Both the position numbers and the translations under genes were made by a program. Of a stretch of DNA of 64,000 nucleotides, positions 55,314 to 64,000 are shown piece after piece. The DNA lies in NCBI GenBank assembly GCA_022835595.1, contig BQUP01000001.1, positions 124,001-188,000 on the forward strand, written 5' to 3'. Position 1 is the stretch's first letter. The number at the start of each line of letters is the position of its first letter. The DNA comes from Cystobasidium ongulense (taxonomy: Eukaryota > Basidiomycota > Cystobasidiomycetes > Cystobasidiales > Cystobasidiaceae). The notes below the pieces were generated by a model. It saw nothing but the letters and a program-made list of their open reading frames with translations, was not told the origin of the DNA and ran no database searches.

Positions 55314-58300
55314 ATGCGACTCCCGTATTCATCTGCAGTTGCTGCCCCGAATGCAGCCATCCACCCACCACTCGGCTCGCATCTGTCGAACTTCTCGATT
55401 TTCAGACAGGCTTCCACTTTGTCCACACGCGCCACCTGCGCGATGGACAGCGACAGCGACGTCGAGATAGTGCCCAACTCGATAGATAATAACGAACACT
55501 CTCTTGGATCCACCTCGTCCTCCAGCAATGCCTCGCTTCCATCGCTGTCCACGAAACGCGTTCATCAGCGATCATCAATTTCGCGTCCCACAATAACAAC
55601 GACGACCACGAACACCACGGCTAGCAAGATCATGTACACCAGCAGCAGAGCATCAACGTCGAAAATACTTGACACAAGTAGTAGCGATATCGAATTCATC
55701 GCTGGGCCTTCCACCGTCACTGCTGCTGCTGCACACGCGCGAGGAGCAGGCACAGATCTCACAAACAGAATACGCTCTCTAGCCTCTAACTCCTCCACCT
55801 CGAAGCGGTCAACTGGCATTGGAGGGTTCAAAAGTGCAGCTGCTATACTCAAGGATGAAGCAAAGAGAGAAAGATTGGCTGCGAAACGGAGAAGTTCATC
55901 TGCGAGTAGTTGCGATGCGGCAGCTATACCTGACAAGGCTACAACTTCTCGCAAAGCAAGCCCGTACTTTTCCTCTGATTCAGATACAAAAGGCAAGGAG
56001 AGAGAAGATTCTTTACCGCCTCCTCTATCGACTCATCTGAAAGCAAGCAAAGAACAGCGCCAACTTGAAGATGAGGATGATGATATCTTAGAATTGCCAC
56101 CCCCCTTGCGCACGACTAGTACAAAGTCAGCATCGCCAGTCAGAGCCATGCGAGCTGAAGAGGACATGCTCTCGGAACAGGTGGACTCGCCAGATTCGGC
56201 GTTTAGAAATACTCTAAACAAGTTCAAAGCGCCGTCGATAGCTTCCACTTCTGCCTCCTCACGTGCGACAGGTTCCTTGTTCACATCTCGTGCGTCATCT
56301 AAGGGAGCTACAGCACGCAATATTACTTTATCGTCAGAATCTTCACTCGCATCTACGTCAGATTCAGTATCCTCTACGAAACGTGCGCGATCTATATTCG
56401 CCTCCTCGTCGACTACAACAGCTAGCTCAGGCCAACTTCAACTACCTACACCTTTCTTGGCAGTAATTACAACATGTCCTACATGCAGTGATATTTGGAC
56501 AGTAGCCAAAGATGCTAAAACAAAGCTAAATCACATTCGAAAATGTGCGATTCAACGATCGTTTTCTGGTGAAGAAGTTGAACGATTAGTAGAGGAACAA
56601 GTCAGGACTTTACATGAGAAAGCAGCTGAACAGAATAGGATACATCATGATAGTAGAACTTTGTTGGAGGGTTTGTTGAGTAAGAAAGGAAAGGAGGTAC
56701 AGGTTGTTGGAGTTGAAAAGAAGAAGAAGGTAAAAGCTACAACGAATAGTATTGAGAAAGAGGGAGAGGTGGAGGATAGTACATCAAGGGCTGTCATGCT
56801 TGCTACGCAGGGCGGATCGACCTTCTCCCAAGCTACATCTACGCAAGTTCAGAAAGAGCTCAACAAGCGCATCAAGACATACCAACGTATTGAGCGTGGT
56901 GATTTCTTGAATGTGCCTCTAATAGTACAGCCAATCATGTCCGATGACGCTTCGCCTTCTACTTTAAACGCGACAGTGAGCAAAGGTTCGAAGAGCATAT
57001 TAGCTGAAGCAGCTACGAAAGGTAGAAAGAAGAAGGGAACAGCAGATGTCAGTGGCATTGGAAGTAAGAACTGGCTCAAGGCAGCTCAATTGCTGAAAGC
57101 TAGGGAAATAGAGGCGAATACTGCCGAGGAATTGGAAGCTTCTTCTTTACTTTCCACCTCTCACATTGGCGCCAGTATTACTTCTACCCTTGCTTCTGAA
57201 AGCTCAAAAGGTAAACAGCGAGCCTCATCGACTACCAATGCGATACAAAAGAATAGACTAGTACCATATTCAAATTCAAAGTATCGTCTAGCTGCGAAGG
57301 TGAAGGACATAGCAGCTACTAGAACTAGACAAATTGACTCCTCTGCAGAATCTAATACCAACGCGGGCCAAGATATGATCATGAGCGATGACGGTCTAGA
57401 GAGACCGTACCGTAATCCTTCGAATCTTAGTCTCTCTCTCTTGGACCGAGCGATTCAACGAGGTTCAGAAAAGAAGAAACAAGGCTATGATGCTTGGGCA
57501 TTAGCTGGTACTCGTGAAGATACAGTCAAAGATCGTTATGTCGTGAGTGATTATCTTTCTTCTCTGACATTTGATATACTGAAAGGATGAGCACACTGAT
57601 TCTGATTTATACAAGTCTCAATCTTCTCCTATTCCTTCCTCACCTACACCGCAACATGCGCCCATGTCGGACCCATCTGCTTCTGACAATGAACACATCT
57701 TACCACGTCAACTTACTACACTATCGAATCATAACACTTCTATACTCCCAACTACGCGCTCTCGGTCTAACTCGCATACTCGGGATTTTCCTTCACTTGC
57801 AACGCCACCATCCTCGCCACCGATCGGCAAACTGTCTCTTTCGTCTTCTACACCCTCTTCGCCCGTACACCTATCGCCTACTCAACACCGTGCTCCGTAC
57901 GACCTTGCTTTTCACGTTCCTTCGGCAAACCACACTCCTGCGGCTCCTGCTACTTCGACCACAAACACTACGGGCTCATCTCCTATACCACCGGATTTGA
58001 ATCCGTCATACACATCCGCTGCTACTATTGTTGGTGCCGATATAATTCCTGACGATAGCTCAAGCGGACTTTTCAAGAGTTCAGCTGCTCTTCAAGCTCT
58101 CACGCAAAAGTTGAAAGCGACATCGTCTTCCTCTATCAATCCAGCGCTCGTCGCTCGGCGAGCAGCTCGAATGACAAGTTCGTCAGCGGCGGTATCTAGC
58201 ATTCTGTCACAGGTATCAACGCCAAGTTCTTCTGTACCGCTCAGAAGCTATTCGACTACTGAGAAGATATGTGCTAAGGCCGATAGTAATGGTAAGCCAG

Positions 58301-59596
58301 AGGAAGAATACGAGATGATGGTCTCAAGTCAAGAGAACGCACCTGTGGTAGACGAGATCGTACCAAAAGCATCTACGTCTCAAGCGCTACTACCTGCGCT
58401 GGCGTCCGGAGAAAAGGTAAAGAAGCCTAGAGGCCGGCCTAAGAAGGTATTGCTCGAGGAGGGTGGGACCGGTATCAAAGCATCACCGAAACGGAAGAAG
58501 AAGGATGCAGACTTATCAACTCCCTCTGAAACGGATGGTGCACCTGAAATGGGCTTCAAACAAGGATCTTTAGCGTTCCAGACCGTCAAGAAGGGCAAAG
58601 CCACATCTTCAAGCACTGGTAAGAAGAAAGCAGTCGATCCCGATGCGCCCTCGCCCAGAAAGAAGACAGCTGCAACAGTCGATGATACAGATTCTGCTAT
58701 ACCTCTAATCGCATTATATCCTGGCATACCAGATTACGAAAGCTGGTCAAAGGAGAAACTGCAAGCTGAGACGGGGAAATATGGCTATAAAGCAGCGGGG
58801 ACCAAGAAGGTACTCATTGATCAACTAGTTAGAGTGTGGAAGGCTATTCATCCGGAATTATTTACTTTGCCTGAGAAGGCCGAGAGCGTGCCACCTTGGA
58901 GAGCAAGATCGCGAAGCGCTAGTCCGAAAGGATCTTCATTACCTGTCAAACCTGCCAGAGCAAAGAATGTGAAAGCAGTCAGCGTTGCGGAAGAAGATGA
59001 CAGCGTTGCGTCGTCTGAATCTCCTAAGGCCAAGACTCGGAAAGCTCGTACTGCAACGACCGCAAAGAAGCCTAGAGCCACTAGTACCGGTACCTCAGCC
59101 AGATCGAAGGCGATAGCTACTGCGAGAGCCAAGCGCAAAGCATCCTTGACAAGATCCATAGCCAGCGATATCGATGAAGAAGACCCCGATGACGAAGACC
59201 GCGATGTCCATGGGAATGACGCGGTCGGTGAAATTGAAATCGACACTGATACTGCGCCTGAAGAGCTGAAGTCTGCTGGTGAAAGACTCAGGGACGCGGT
59301 CTTGAAAGATGAGAAATTTTACTTGCGCATCTTGCGGTACGAGGTGAGCATTCTTACCTTCCTTGAATGCCAAAGGACAATCAGTGGATATGATCATAAC
59401 TGACAAAATGATGCTTTGTCTCTGTTGCTAGCCCATTCAATTTGATGATTTCGAATTGATACTAGCTGCGTGCAAGATCAAAATGTCCAAAATAGCTCTC
59501 AGAGATTGGTTGGATACTCAAGGTATCGTATTTTACTATGATCAGGCGACGGGAAGGAACGCACAACGTAATGGTGCTCGCAAGAGACATGCTTGA
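55314..59596 (+). CDS. SLX4: Slx4, structure-specific endonuclease scaffold
   Basis: Non-catalytic partner of Slx1 that helps cut branched DNA such as Holliday junctions and 5' flaps. Three exons (55314-57542, 57616-59343, 59432-59596) give 1373 residues, or 1330 from the ATG at 55443, which opens the acidic MDSDSDVEIVP and is my preferred start. A zinc-finger-like block (TTCPTCSDIW ... HIRKCA) sits in the middle. The decisive part is the C-terminus: a SAP-like helix pair (ESWSKEKLQAETGKYGYKAA, KKVLIDQLVRVWKAI), then the Slx1-binding domain FYLRILRYEPIQFDDFELIL and LRDWLDTQGIVFY. The rest is disordered and rich in Ser, Thr and Lys with many S/T-P and S/T-Q sites suited to phosphorylation. Confidence 0.9.
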
Positions 59597-59935
59597 ATAC
59601 CATGCTTGGAATTTAAATGTTGCCGGTGAGACATTGTCTCAGCATTCAAAGCAGAAGTCGAACCTCAACGATTCAATCAATAATCAAAGTCGATACATAC
59701 ACCCCATTATTGTTGTATCATGCTTTGTGTGCATCACAATCATTTTTAGCAGGTGATTGTCATAAAGTGCCATCATGTGTGTTATTCGTCAGCATTGCTA
59801 ATTCTATACTCATCTGTTCTTGGCCTGGACCGGGAACAATGCGGGTACTCTCTTACTAAAACATGACTGAATTGCATGCATAACGCGATCTGCGGCCTCT
59901 GCAGGCTATATTGAGTTCATCACAAGCTACTTCGG
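59597..59935. other. Convergent intergenic region
   Basis: Lies between the SLX4 end and the 3' end of the Gln-rich gene. No supported feature. Confidence 0.45.
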
Positions 59936-60496
59936 TCAATTCAGGTAATAATACGCCGGATCGGCACGTGGCGTTCCATAAGCTTCTAATCTGCTGAAAT
60001 CCGGTCGCGTAGGATCAATCTGCCTTTGGGGAGTACCTCGGTCTAAATTGCTGGAAGTATTTCCAGGTTGGTGCGGACTTGCAATTGGCTGTCGTCTTTG
60101 CTGAGATCGGGGTGGCGTCGGCGGTACATACGGAGGCTCCCACTTCAAATCCTGCCATGCGACCTTCGACTGCTGCTGCTGTCCGTACCCTCCTCCCTGA
60201 ATTGGGTAGGACGCAGCCTGAAAAGGCACATGCGCTGATGGTCCTGGTTGGTACACAGCGTGGTCTGGTAGTCTGCTCGCACTTGCCTGTTGTGGCTGGC
60301 CGGCTCCCTGAACCCGCCAAGTCCGTGTTGAGGTCAGCAGCGTCTGTTCGTTCCATGGCTGTGCTGGCTGTGATAGCTGCCCTTTTTGCCGGCTCTGTTC
60401 CCGACGGTAACGGCTGCGCGCTACCTTTACCAATCTGCGCTGAAAATGCTGGTCCGTCTCGCCAGGACGTTGGGGTACCCCGCCTGGCGGCGCCAT
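59936..60496 (-). CDS. Gln/Pro/Arg-rich protein, function unknown
   Basis: Single open frame of 186 residues. The N-terminus (PGGVPQRPGETDQHFQRRL then VKVARSRYRREQSRQKGQ) is basic and may be helical. The remainder is disordered with Gln, Pro, Ser and Tyr, ending YGTPRADPAYYYLN. I do not know the family. Overlapping frames on both strands are also open across part of the region because the sequence is GC-rich in repeats, so the call is tentative; amphipathic order at the N-terminus and the clean end favour this frame. Confidence 0.45.
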   Translation of the reverse strand: MAPPGGVPQRPGETDQHFQRRLVKVARSRYRREQSRQKGQLSQPAQPWNEQTLLTSTRTWRVQGAGQPQQASASRLPDHAVYQPGPSAHVPFQAASYPIQGGGYGQQQQSKVAWQDLKWEPPYVPPTPPRSQQRRQPIASPHQPGNTSSNLDRGTPQRQIDPTRPDFSRLEAYGTPRADPAYYYLN

Positions 60497-60640
60497 ATGA
60501 TATGGAGTAACTTATCTGTGTGCGAGTAGATCGTGTTTGATGAACGTGCCGGCTACTGAACACTTGGCGATGAGAGGGTAGGCGGGCTAGGTTTCTGAAG
60601 TGATGGAAATGGGATGGTTTCACAGAACCAAGAATGTGAT

Positions 60641-60727
60641 TATGTGTTGTGTGTGTGTGTGTGTGTTGTGTGTGTGTGTGTGTGTTGTGTGTGTGTGTGT
60701 GTGTTGTGTGTGTATGTGTATGTGTGT
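60641..60727. repeat. (TG)n microsatellite with regular TT interruptions
   Basis: Four blocks of TG dinucleotides, each ended by an extra T, giving a higher-order unit of about 19-21 bp. Confidence 0.9.
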
Positions 60728-60739
60728 CAGCACAGCTCG

Positions 60740-60915
60740 AACAGCTGAAAATGTCACCTGCTGTTACACAGCTCGTACACCAGCATAGCACGGCCAGCTG
60801 AACAGGTCACCTGCCGTTGCATAGCTCGTGCAGCAGCACAGCTCCAGCAGATGAAAAGGTCACCTGCTGTTGCATAGCTCGTACAGCGGCACAGCTCGCA
60901 CAGCAGCTGCAGCTC
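60740..60915. repeat. Minisatellite, about three copies of a 53-bp unit
   Basis: The word GTCACCTG recurs at 60753, 60806 and 60859, exactly 53 bp apart, each followed by CTGTT or CCGTT, then CATAGCTCGT or ACACAGCTCGT and a run of CAG/CAC-rich words. Copies differ by several bases. Confidence 0.8.
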
Positions 60916-61807
60916 GTGAGCTGTGAGGGCTGGCGGGGATGTTCGAGGAGGACTTGCTTTAGCTGCTGCAGCCTAATAGAACAATGCGGCCAGCCCTATT
61001 GTAGTTTGCCGATGACATTTCGCATCAGATGCATCATTCTATGGTCTTGAAGCTCATTCGAGGAGCTGCCCGCTGCTCTGGGGCCGCCATCAGTGTCATT
61101 CACCCAGATCGTCGTTGCTTGCTCTTCTTTCTGACAATAATGCAAGAGAGGTCCGGCATATCTCTTCTCGCTTTCGAGATCGTCACAGTTGCCTGTCATG
61201 GACAATGCGTCGCCTGTGTCGTTAGCTCTTCACGTCCCTCGGCCTGGGTCGGCTGGATCCACGCAGCATCAGCTTCAAGCATTCGTTGGGTATCTGTCTG
61301 CACGGCCAACCACAAGCCCGACCTATTAGGCCTCGACAGCAGCACGGACAGCAGCAGCACTACTAGCCGGATCTACAGACAGCCTGACATTCGGTCACGT
61401 CGGCATATAGCCACCGCAAGCCTGCCATAGGACTGCATCAATGTTTACAACACGGCAGACATTGCCCTGCAGACTGCCCACAGCGTGATTGCAGCGTCTA
61501 AGTTACAACCTCCATTGGAACAGGATTGCCCGGCCCACTGAAGTCTGCCCACTCGATATGCCCCACCCTCGCATCTCAGCTCAAGCTATCTCATCTCTAC
61601 CCTCCGTTCGATGGATCTCGGCCTTTCCGGCAGCATAGCACTATCGGCCTGAAAGGATTTAAGGGATAACCGTGGAAGATGAGATGAAGAGTAGATGAGG
61701 ATCGAGTAAAGGCATTGATAAAGTGGGCCTAAATGCTCAGCACAAGAGATTTGTCCTCCCCCTCTTACTGATTTTAACCTCTCTCTCGAACTTCCATCAT
61801 CCGTACA

Positions 61808-62850
61808 ATGCTCGCGGTCCAGCTTTTATGCATCACAGCTGCATTGGTCAGTCATACTGCTGCACATCTTTCTTTCGAGCAGTATGGAGCACACCGTCAT
61901 GTCGTACGAGGTAGCGCACTTTTTATACGAGATGTAGACGCATCGCTTCAGGGCAATGGGGTCTTCCCATCTGAATGCACAGAGTAAGCAGCCTCTTCCT
62001 ATACTGGCTTGTCTTACGAAGCCGGGCTCCCCAATCTTGAATGATCCCTCTGCAGCTGTGATACTGACTCATCTCCATTGACCCCTTGTATTCGTCTCAA
62101 TAGCAAATGCAAAACTTATCTCGGGATCCGGAAGAAGTGCGGCGCACCTACGGATGCCTCGCCATTGAATGAAGGCAGCGACAAGCTCGCTTGCACTTGC
62201 AATGATGCATACTTCGATGCAGTTGTTCCGTGAGTAACAATTCTTATTAAGCCGCTAACTCTTCGTTAAAGACCAATTTTTTCATGTGCCATAGTTGCGT
62301 CCAATGTGCTCCTGATCCGTTCAGAGTCGCAGGCGGAGACTCGCCAAAGGAATGGGTAGAGTCTGCTCTTGATGTCTGTATGGACACTGGCAAAGAGATG
62401 GAATGTGTCGACACCTCTGCTCTAAGCGATGATGATGGTAATGCCGGTGATGGATCCGGCCCAGTTGACGACGATGGAGATGATGACGGCCAGGCAGAGG
62501 GCGGCAATGGCAAGACCAACGATGGATCCGGCACATCTGCCTCAGCGGCAGGCACCTCAGACGTTGCCTCGAACACTGGAGCTACGACCACCCCAACTGG
62601 CGAACCTTCTTCCGCTGTGCCTACCACCATGACAAGCAGTGGCAGCGGTATCAGTAATGCGACTGATACTATGGAAGACGATGTCTCGTCAACTGACTCG
62701 CTATCAGGCTCGGCCTCGGCAACTGATGGAACTGGATTCAATGACGAAGATATGTTCGGAAGTTCTGCTAGAGCCATTACACAAGTTCAACACGTCATTG
62801 GGCTTACTATCGTCGCTGCGACTTTCCTCGGCATGCTTTGTTCATGGTAA
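61808..62850 (+). CDS. Secreted Cys-rich protein with likely GPI anchor
   Basis: Three exons (61808-61983, 62056-62229, 62295-62850) give 301 residues. A signal peptide (MLAVQLLCITAALVSHTAA) starts the protein. A Cys-rich domain follows, with CDTDSSPLTPC, KCGAPTD, LACTCNDAYFDAVVPCVQC and ALDVCMDTGKEMEC. Then comes an acidic, Ser/Thr/Gly-rich spacer, suited to O-mannosylation, and the end FGSSARAITQVQHVIG plus a hydrophobic stretch ending LGMLCSW fits a GPI-attachment signal. It is probably a cell-wall or surface protein. The C-x-C and C-x2-C pattern reappears in the gene at 63327, which suggests a local family. The role is unknown; such proteins in plant- or insect-associated fungi can be effectors, but nothing here proves that. 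Confidence 0.75.
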
Positions 62851-63326
62851 GGAGTACCGGAGCCTGTGCTTTACCTGCAAGACAGATTGCTAGCTGTTCA
62901 GTCCAAATACCTGTTCTGAAATGCCACGAGCGCCATTGTGACTGTTTAATTGTATTCACGTCATAGACATCGTTCTGTCAGATTGAATGATTGATAGCAA
63001 TTTAAGCCTGCTGGTCGGGATGTCTAAGTCTTTGGTTCTAGAATACACGGCACATCACAAGAAGCCTCCTGGCGCAAGCTGAGTTTACTACGATGGTTCC
63101 GGGCCAAAGCAGCCAGCTTACCAGCTTATTGCCTAGCATGGTGGATTGATAGACGGCCATCTCGGGTGATGGTTCCCTTTCAGACGCCGATGAAGGTACG
63201 GTACGATGCCGCTTGCGTGGATCTGCAAAGCTTCCGGGCGATGCTCAAGAGCTCAACATCTCCTATCCCCCTACCCCTCTACCTTCAGCTCGCACCCGAC
63301 TCATACACGGGCTTACACCACACACA
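62851..63326. other. Intergenic: promoter of second secreted protein
   Basis: No coding sequence supported. Confidence 0.5.
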
Positions 63327-64000
63327 ATGCTCAAATCTCAGTTAATTCTCGCAACTACAATCCTTGCTGGACAAGTGCTAGCTGCAGATCAGGCTCTCCC
63401 TACCAAGCTTCGGTACGACGAGATGGGGAGCTCCAGCCATCTCGAGGTGCGCAACCAGCCCAATAAAAGAGCTGAGCTCGATGCTGACCAGAGTGCGCCG
63501 AACTGTCGAGAGTGAGTTTATAGTCTTTTTAACCTGCACTCGATATTATTAACAAACGCTTTTTATTGACGGAACTCTTCCGTGTCCCTGCAATCATGCA
63601 CTGATTTCTATAACGCCTTCCGTCGCATTGTTTTACTGGTTTTTCCCGCCTATCAGCGCGTGTTTACCCTTCTTCGCTAGCGACGATGTGTGCCGCGCGC
63701 AAGGCAAAGGTGTTTTAGACCCTAACAGTGGCCTATCTGCTTGTCAATGTCAGAAGGAGTATATCGAAAATATGATAAGGTAAGGATCTTATTCTTGCGT
63801 CACTCCCCGAGCAGTGCATTCAGCTAACATTCGTTCTATGCATCTTTTCAGCTGTGCAAGTTGTGGTCCGATAATCGCTGAAAGAGTCTCGCTGGTGAAT
63901 GACATAGCCGCAGCTACCTATATTGGAGCCTGTTCATGCCACAACAATGGCACGGCGGTTGTCGTTAGCCTAGACTCGCTACCGGGCACCGCAAGCGAGG
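63327..64000 (+). CDS. Secreted Cys-rich protein, relative of the gene at 61808 (partial)
   Basis: Exons 63327-63511, 63657-63779 and 63852 onward; the gene runs off the window. The start codes for a signal peptide (MLKSQLILATTILAGQVLA) ending before ADQALPTK. The mature part has CLPFFASDDVCRAQG, LSACQCQKEYIENMISCASC and GACSCHN. The second of these lines up with LACTCNDAYFDAVVPCVQC in the neighbour, and the intron before CASC falls at the same point as the one before CVQC, so the two genes share descent. An acidic or Ser/Thr-rich tail with a GPI signal is expected beyond the edge but not seen. Confidence 0.72.

Larger units (their letters stand above)
60497..61807. other. Repeat-bearing intergenic region
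   Basis: Holds the microsatellite and minisatellite listed separately, then about 0.9 kb with no supported gene before the secreted protein at 61808. Confidence 0.5.

Noticed and set aside
60015-60791. 258-codon minus-strand ORF with His-Thr repeats
   Set aside because: The His-Thr run is only the translated TG microsatellite, and the rest is an alternate frame of the Gln-rich gene and its flank.
62247-62777. 176-codon minus-strand ORF opposite the secreted protein
   Set aside because: It is the antisense shadow of the biased Ser/Thr/Asp coding sequence; the plus strand has a signal peptide, splice sites and Cys pattern.
1-64000. CRISPR arrays, rRNA, bacterial-type operons or prophage
   Set aside because: Spliced eukaryotic genes throughout; no spaced direct-repeat array, ribosomal RNA sequence or phage gene was seen.

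Overview
The window looks like a stretch of nuclear genome from a filamentous or dimorphic fungus of the Dikarya, most likely a basidiomycete. The reasons are dense protein genes (about one per 2.8 kb), many short GT-AG introns (mostly 50-100 nt) with CTAAC/TACTAAC-like branch points, and fungal orthologues such as PMT1, VAC8, VPS27, ATG3, MTQ2, SEC17, POT1 and SLX4. I could not settle the class or species. No rRNA, tRNA, CRISPR array or intact mobile element was recognised. Exon models were built by hand from splice signals, reading frame and family motifs; nearly every model adds up to an exact number of codons.

Layout. 1-1.3 kb: nothing resolved. 1.3-4.7 kb (+): a fringe-like Golgi glycosyltransferase and a ketopantoate reductase-family enzyme. 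4.8-11.8 kb (-): VPS27 (ESCRT-0), an F-box protein and VAC8. 12.4-19.4 kb (+): PMT1, SEC17 (alpha-SNAP) and MTQ2. 19.7-24.3 kb (-): two tandem GPI10-type GPI mannosyltransferases. 24.8-30.4 kb: a small membrane coiled-coil protein (+), ATG3 (-) and a large orphan protein with a duplicated C-terminal module (-). 30.9-37.7 kb: a tandem duplication of a whole MFS transporter gene with its promoter and 3' flank. 37.7-42.4 kb (-): an orphan multi-pass membrane protein, a small SET-domain protein and a SHB17-like phosphatase. 42.5-45 kb: a small Ser/Pro-rich protein and a cryptic spliced minus-strand transcript. 45.1-51.2 kb (+): a RhoGEF and a HEI10-type RING crossover factor. 53.1-54.9 kb (-): peroxisomal thiolase POT1. 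55.3-59.6 kb (+): SLX4. 59.9-64 kb: a Gln/Pro-rich orphan, satellite repeats and two related Cys-rich secreted proteins, the second cut by the window end.

Most genes are housekeeping and unrelated in pathway. Themes recur: membrane traffic and vacuole biology (VPS27, VAC8, SEC17, ATG3), secretory-pathway glycosylation (GT31-like enzyme, PMT1, two GPI10 copies, plus a likely GPI-anchored client at 61.8 kb), and recombination (HEI10 and SLX4 about 4 kb apart). The most notable signals are an unusual number of microexons (5, 10, 12, 12 and 21 nt) inside conserved catalytic or binding motifs, the two tandem gene duplications, and the orphan repeat protein at 27.9-30.4 kb.
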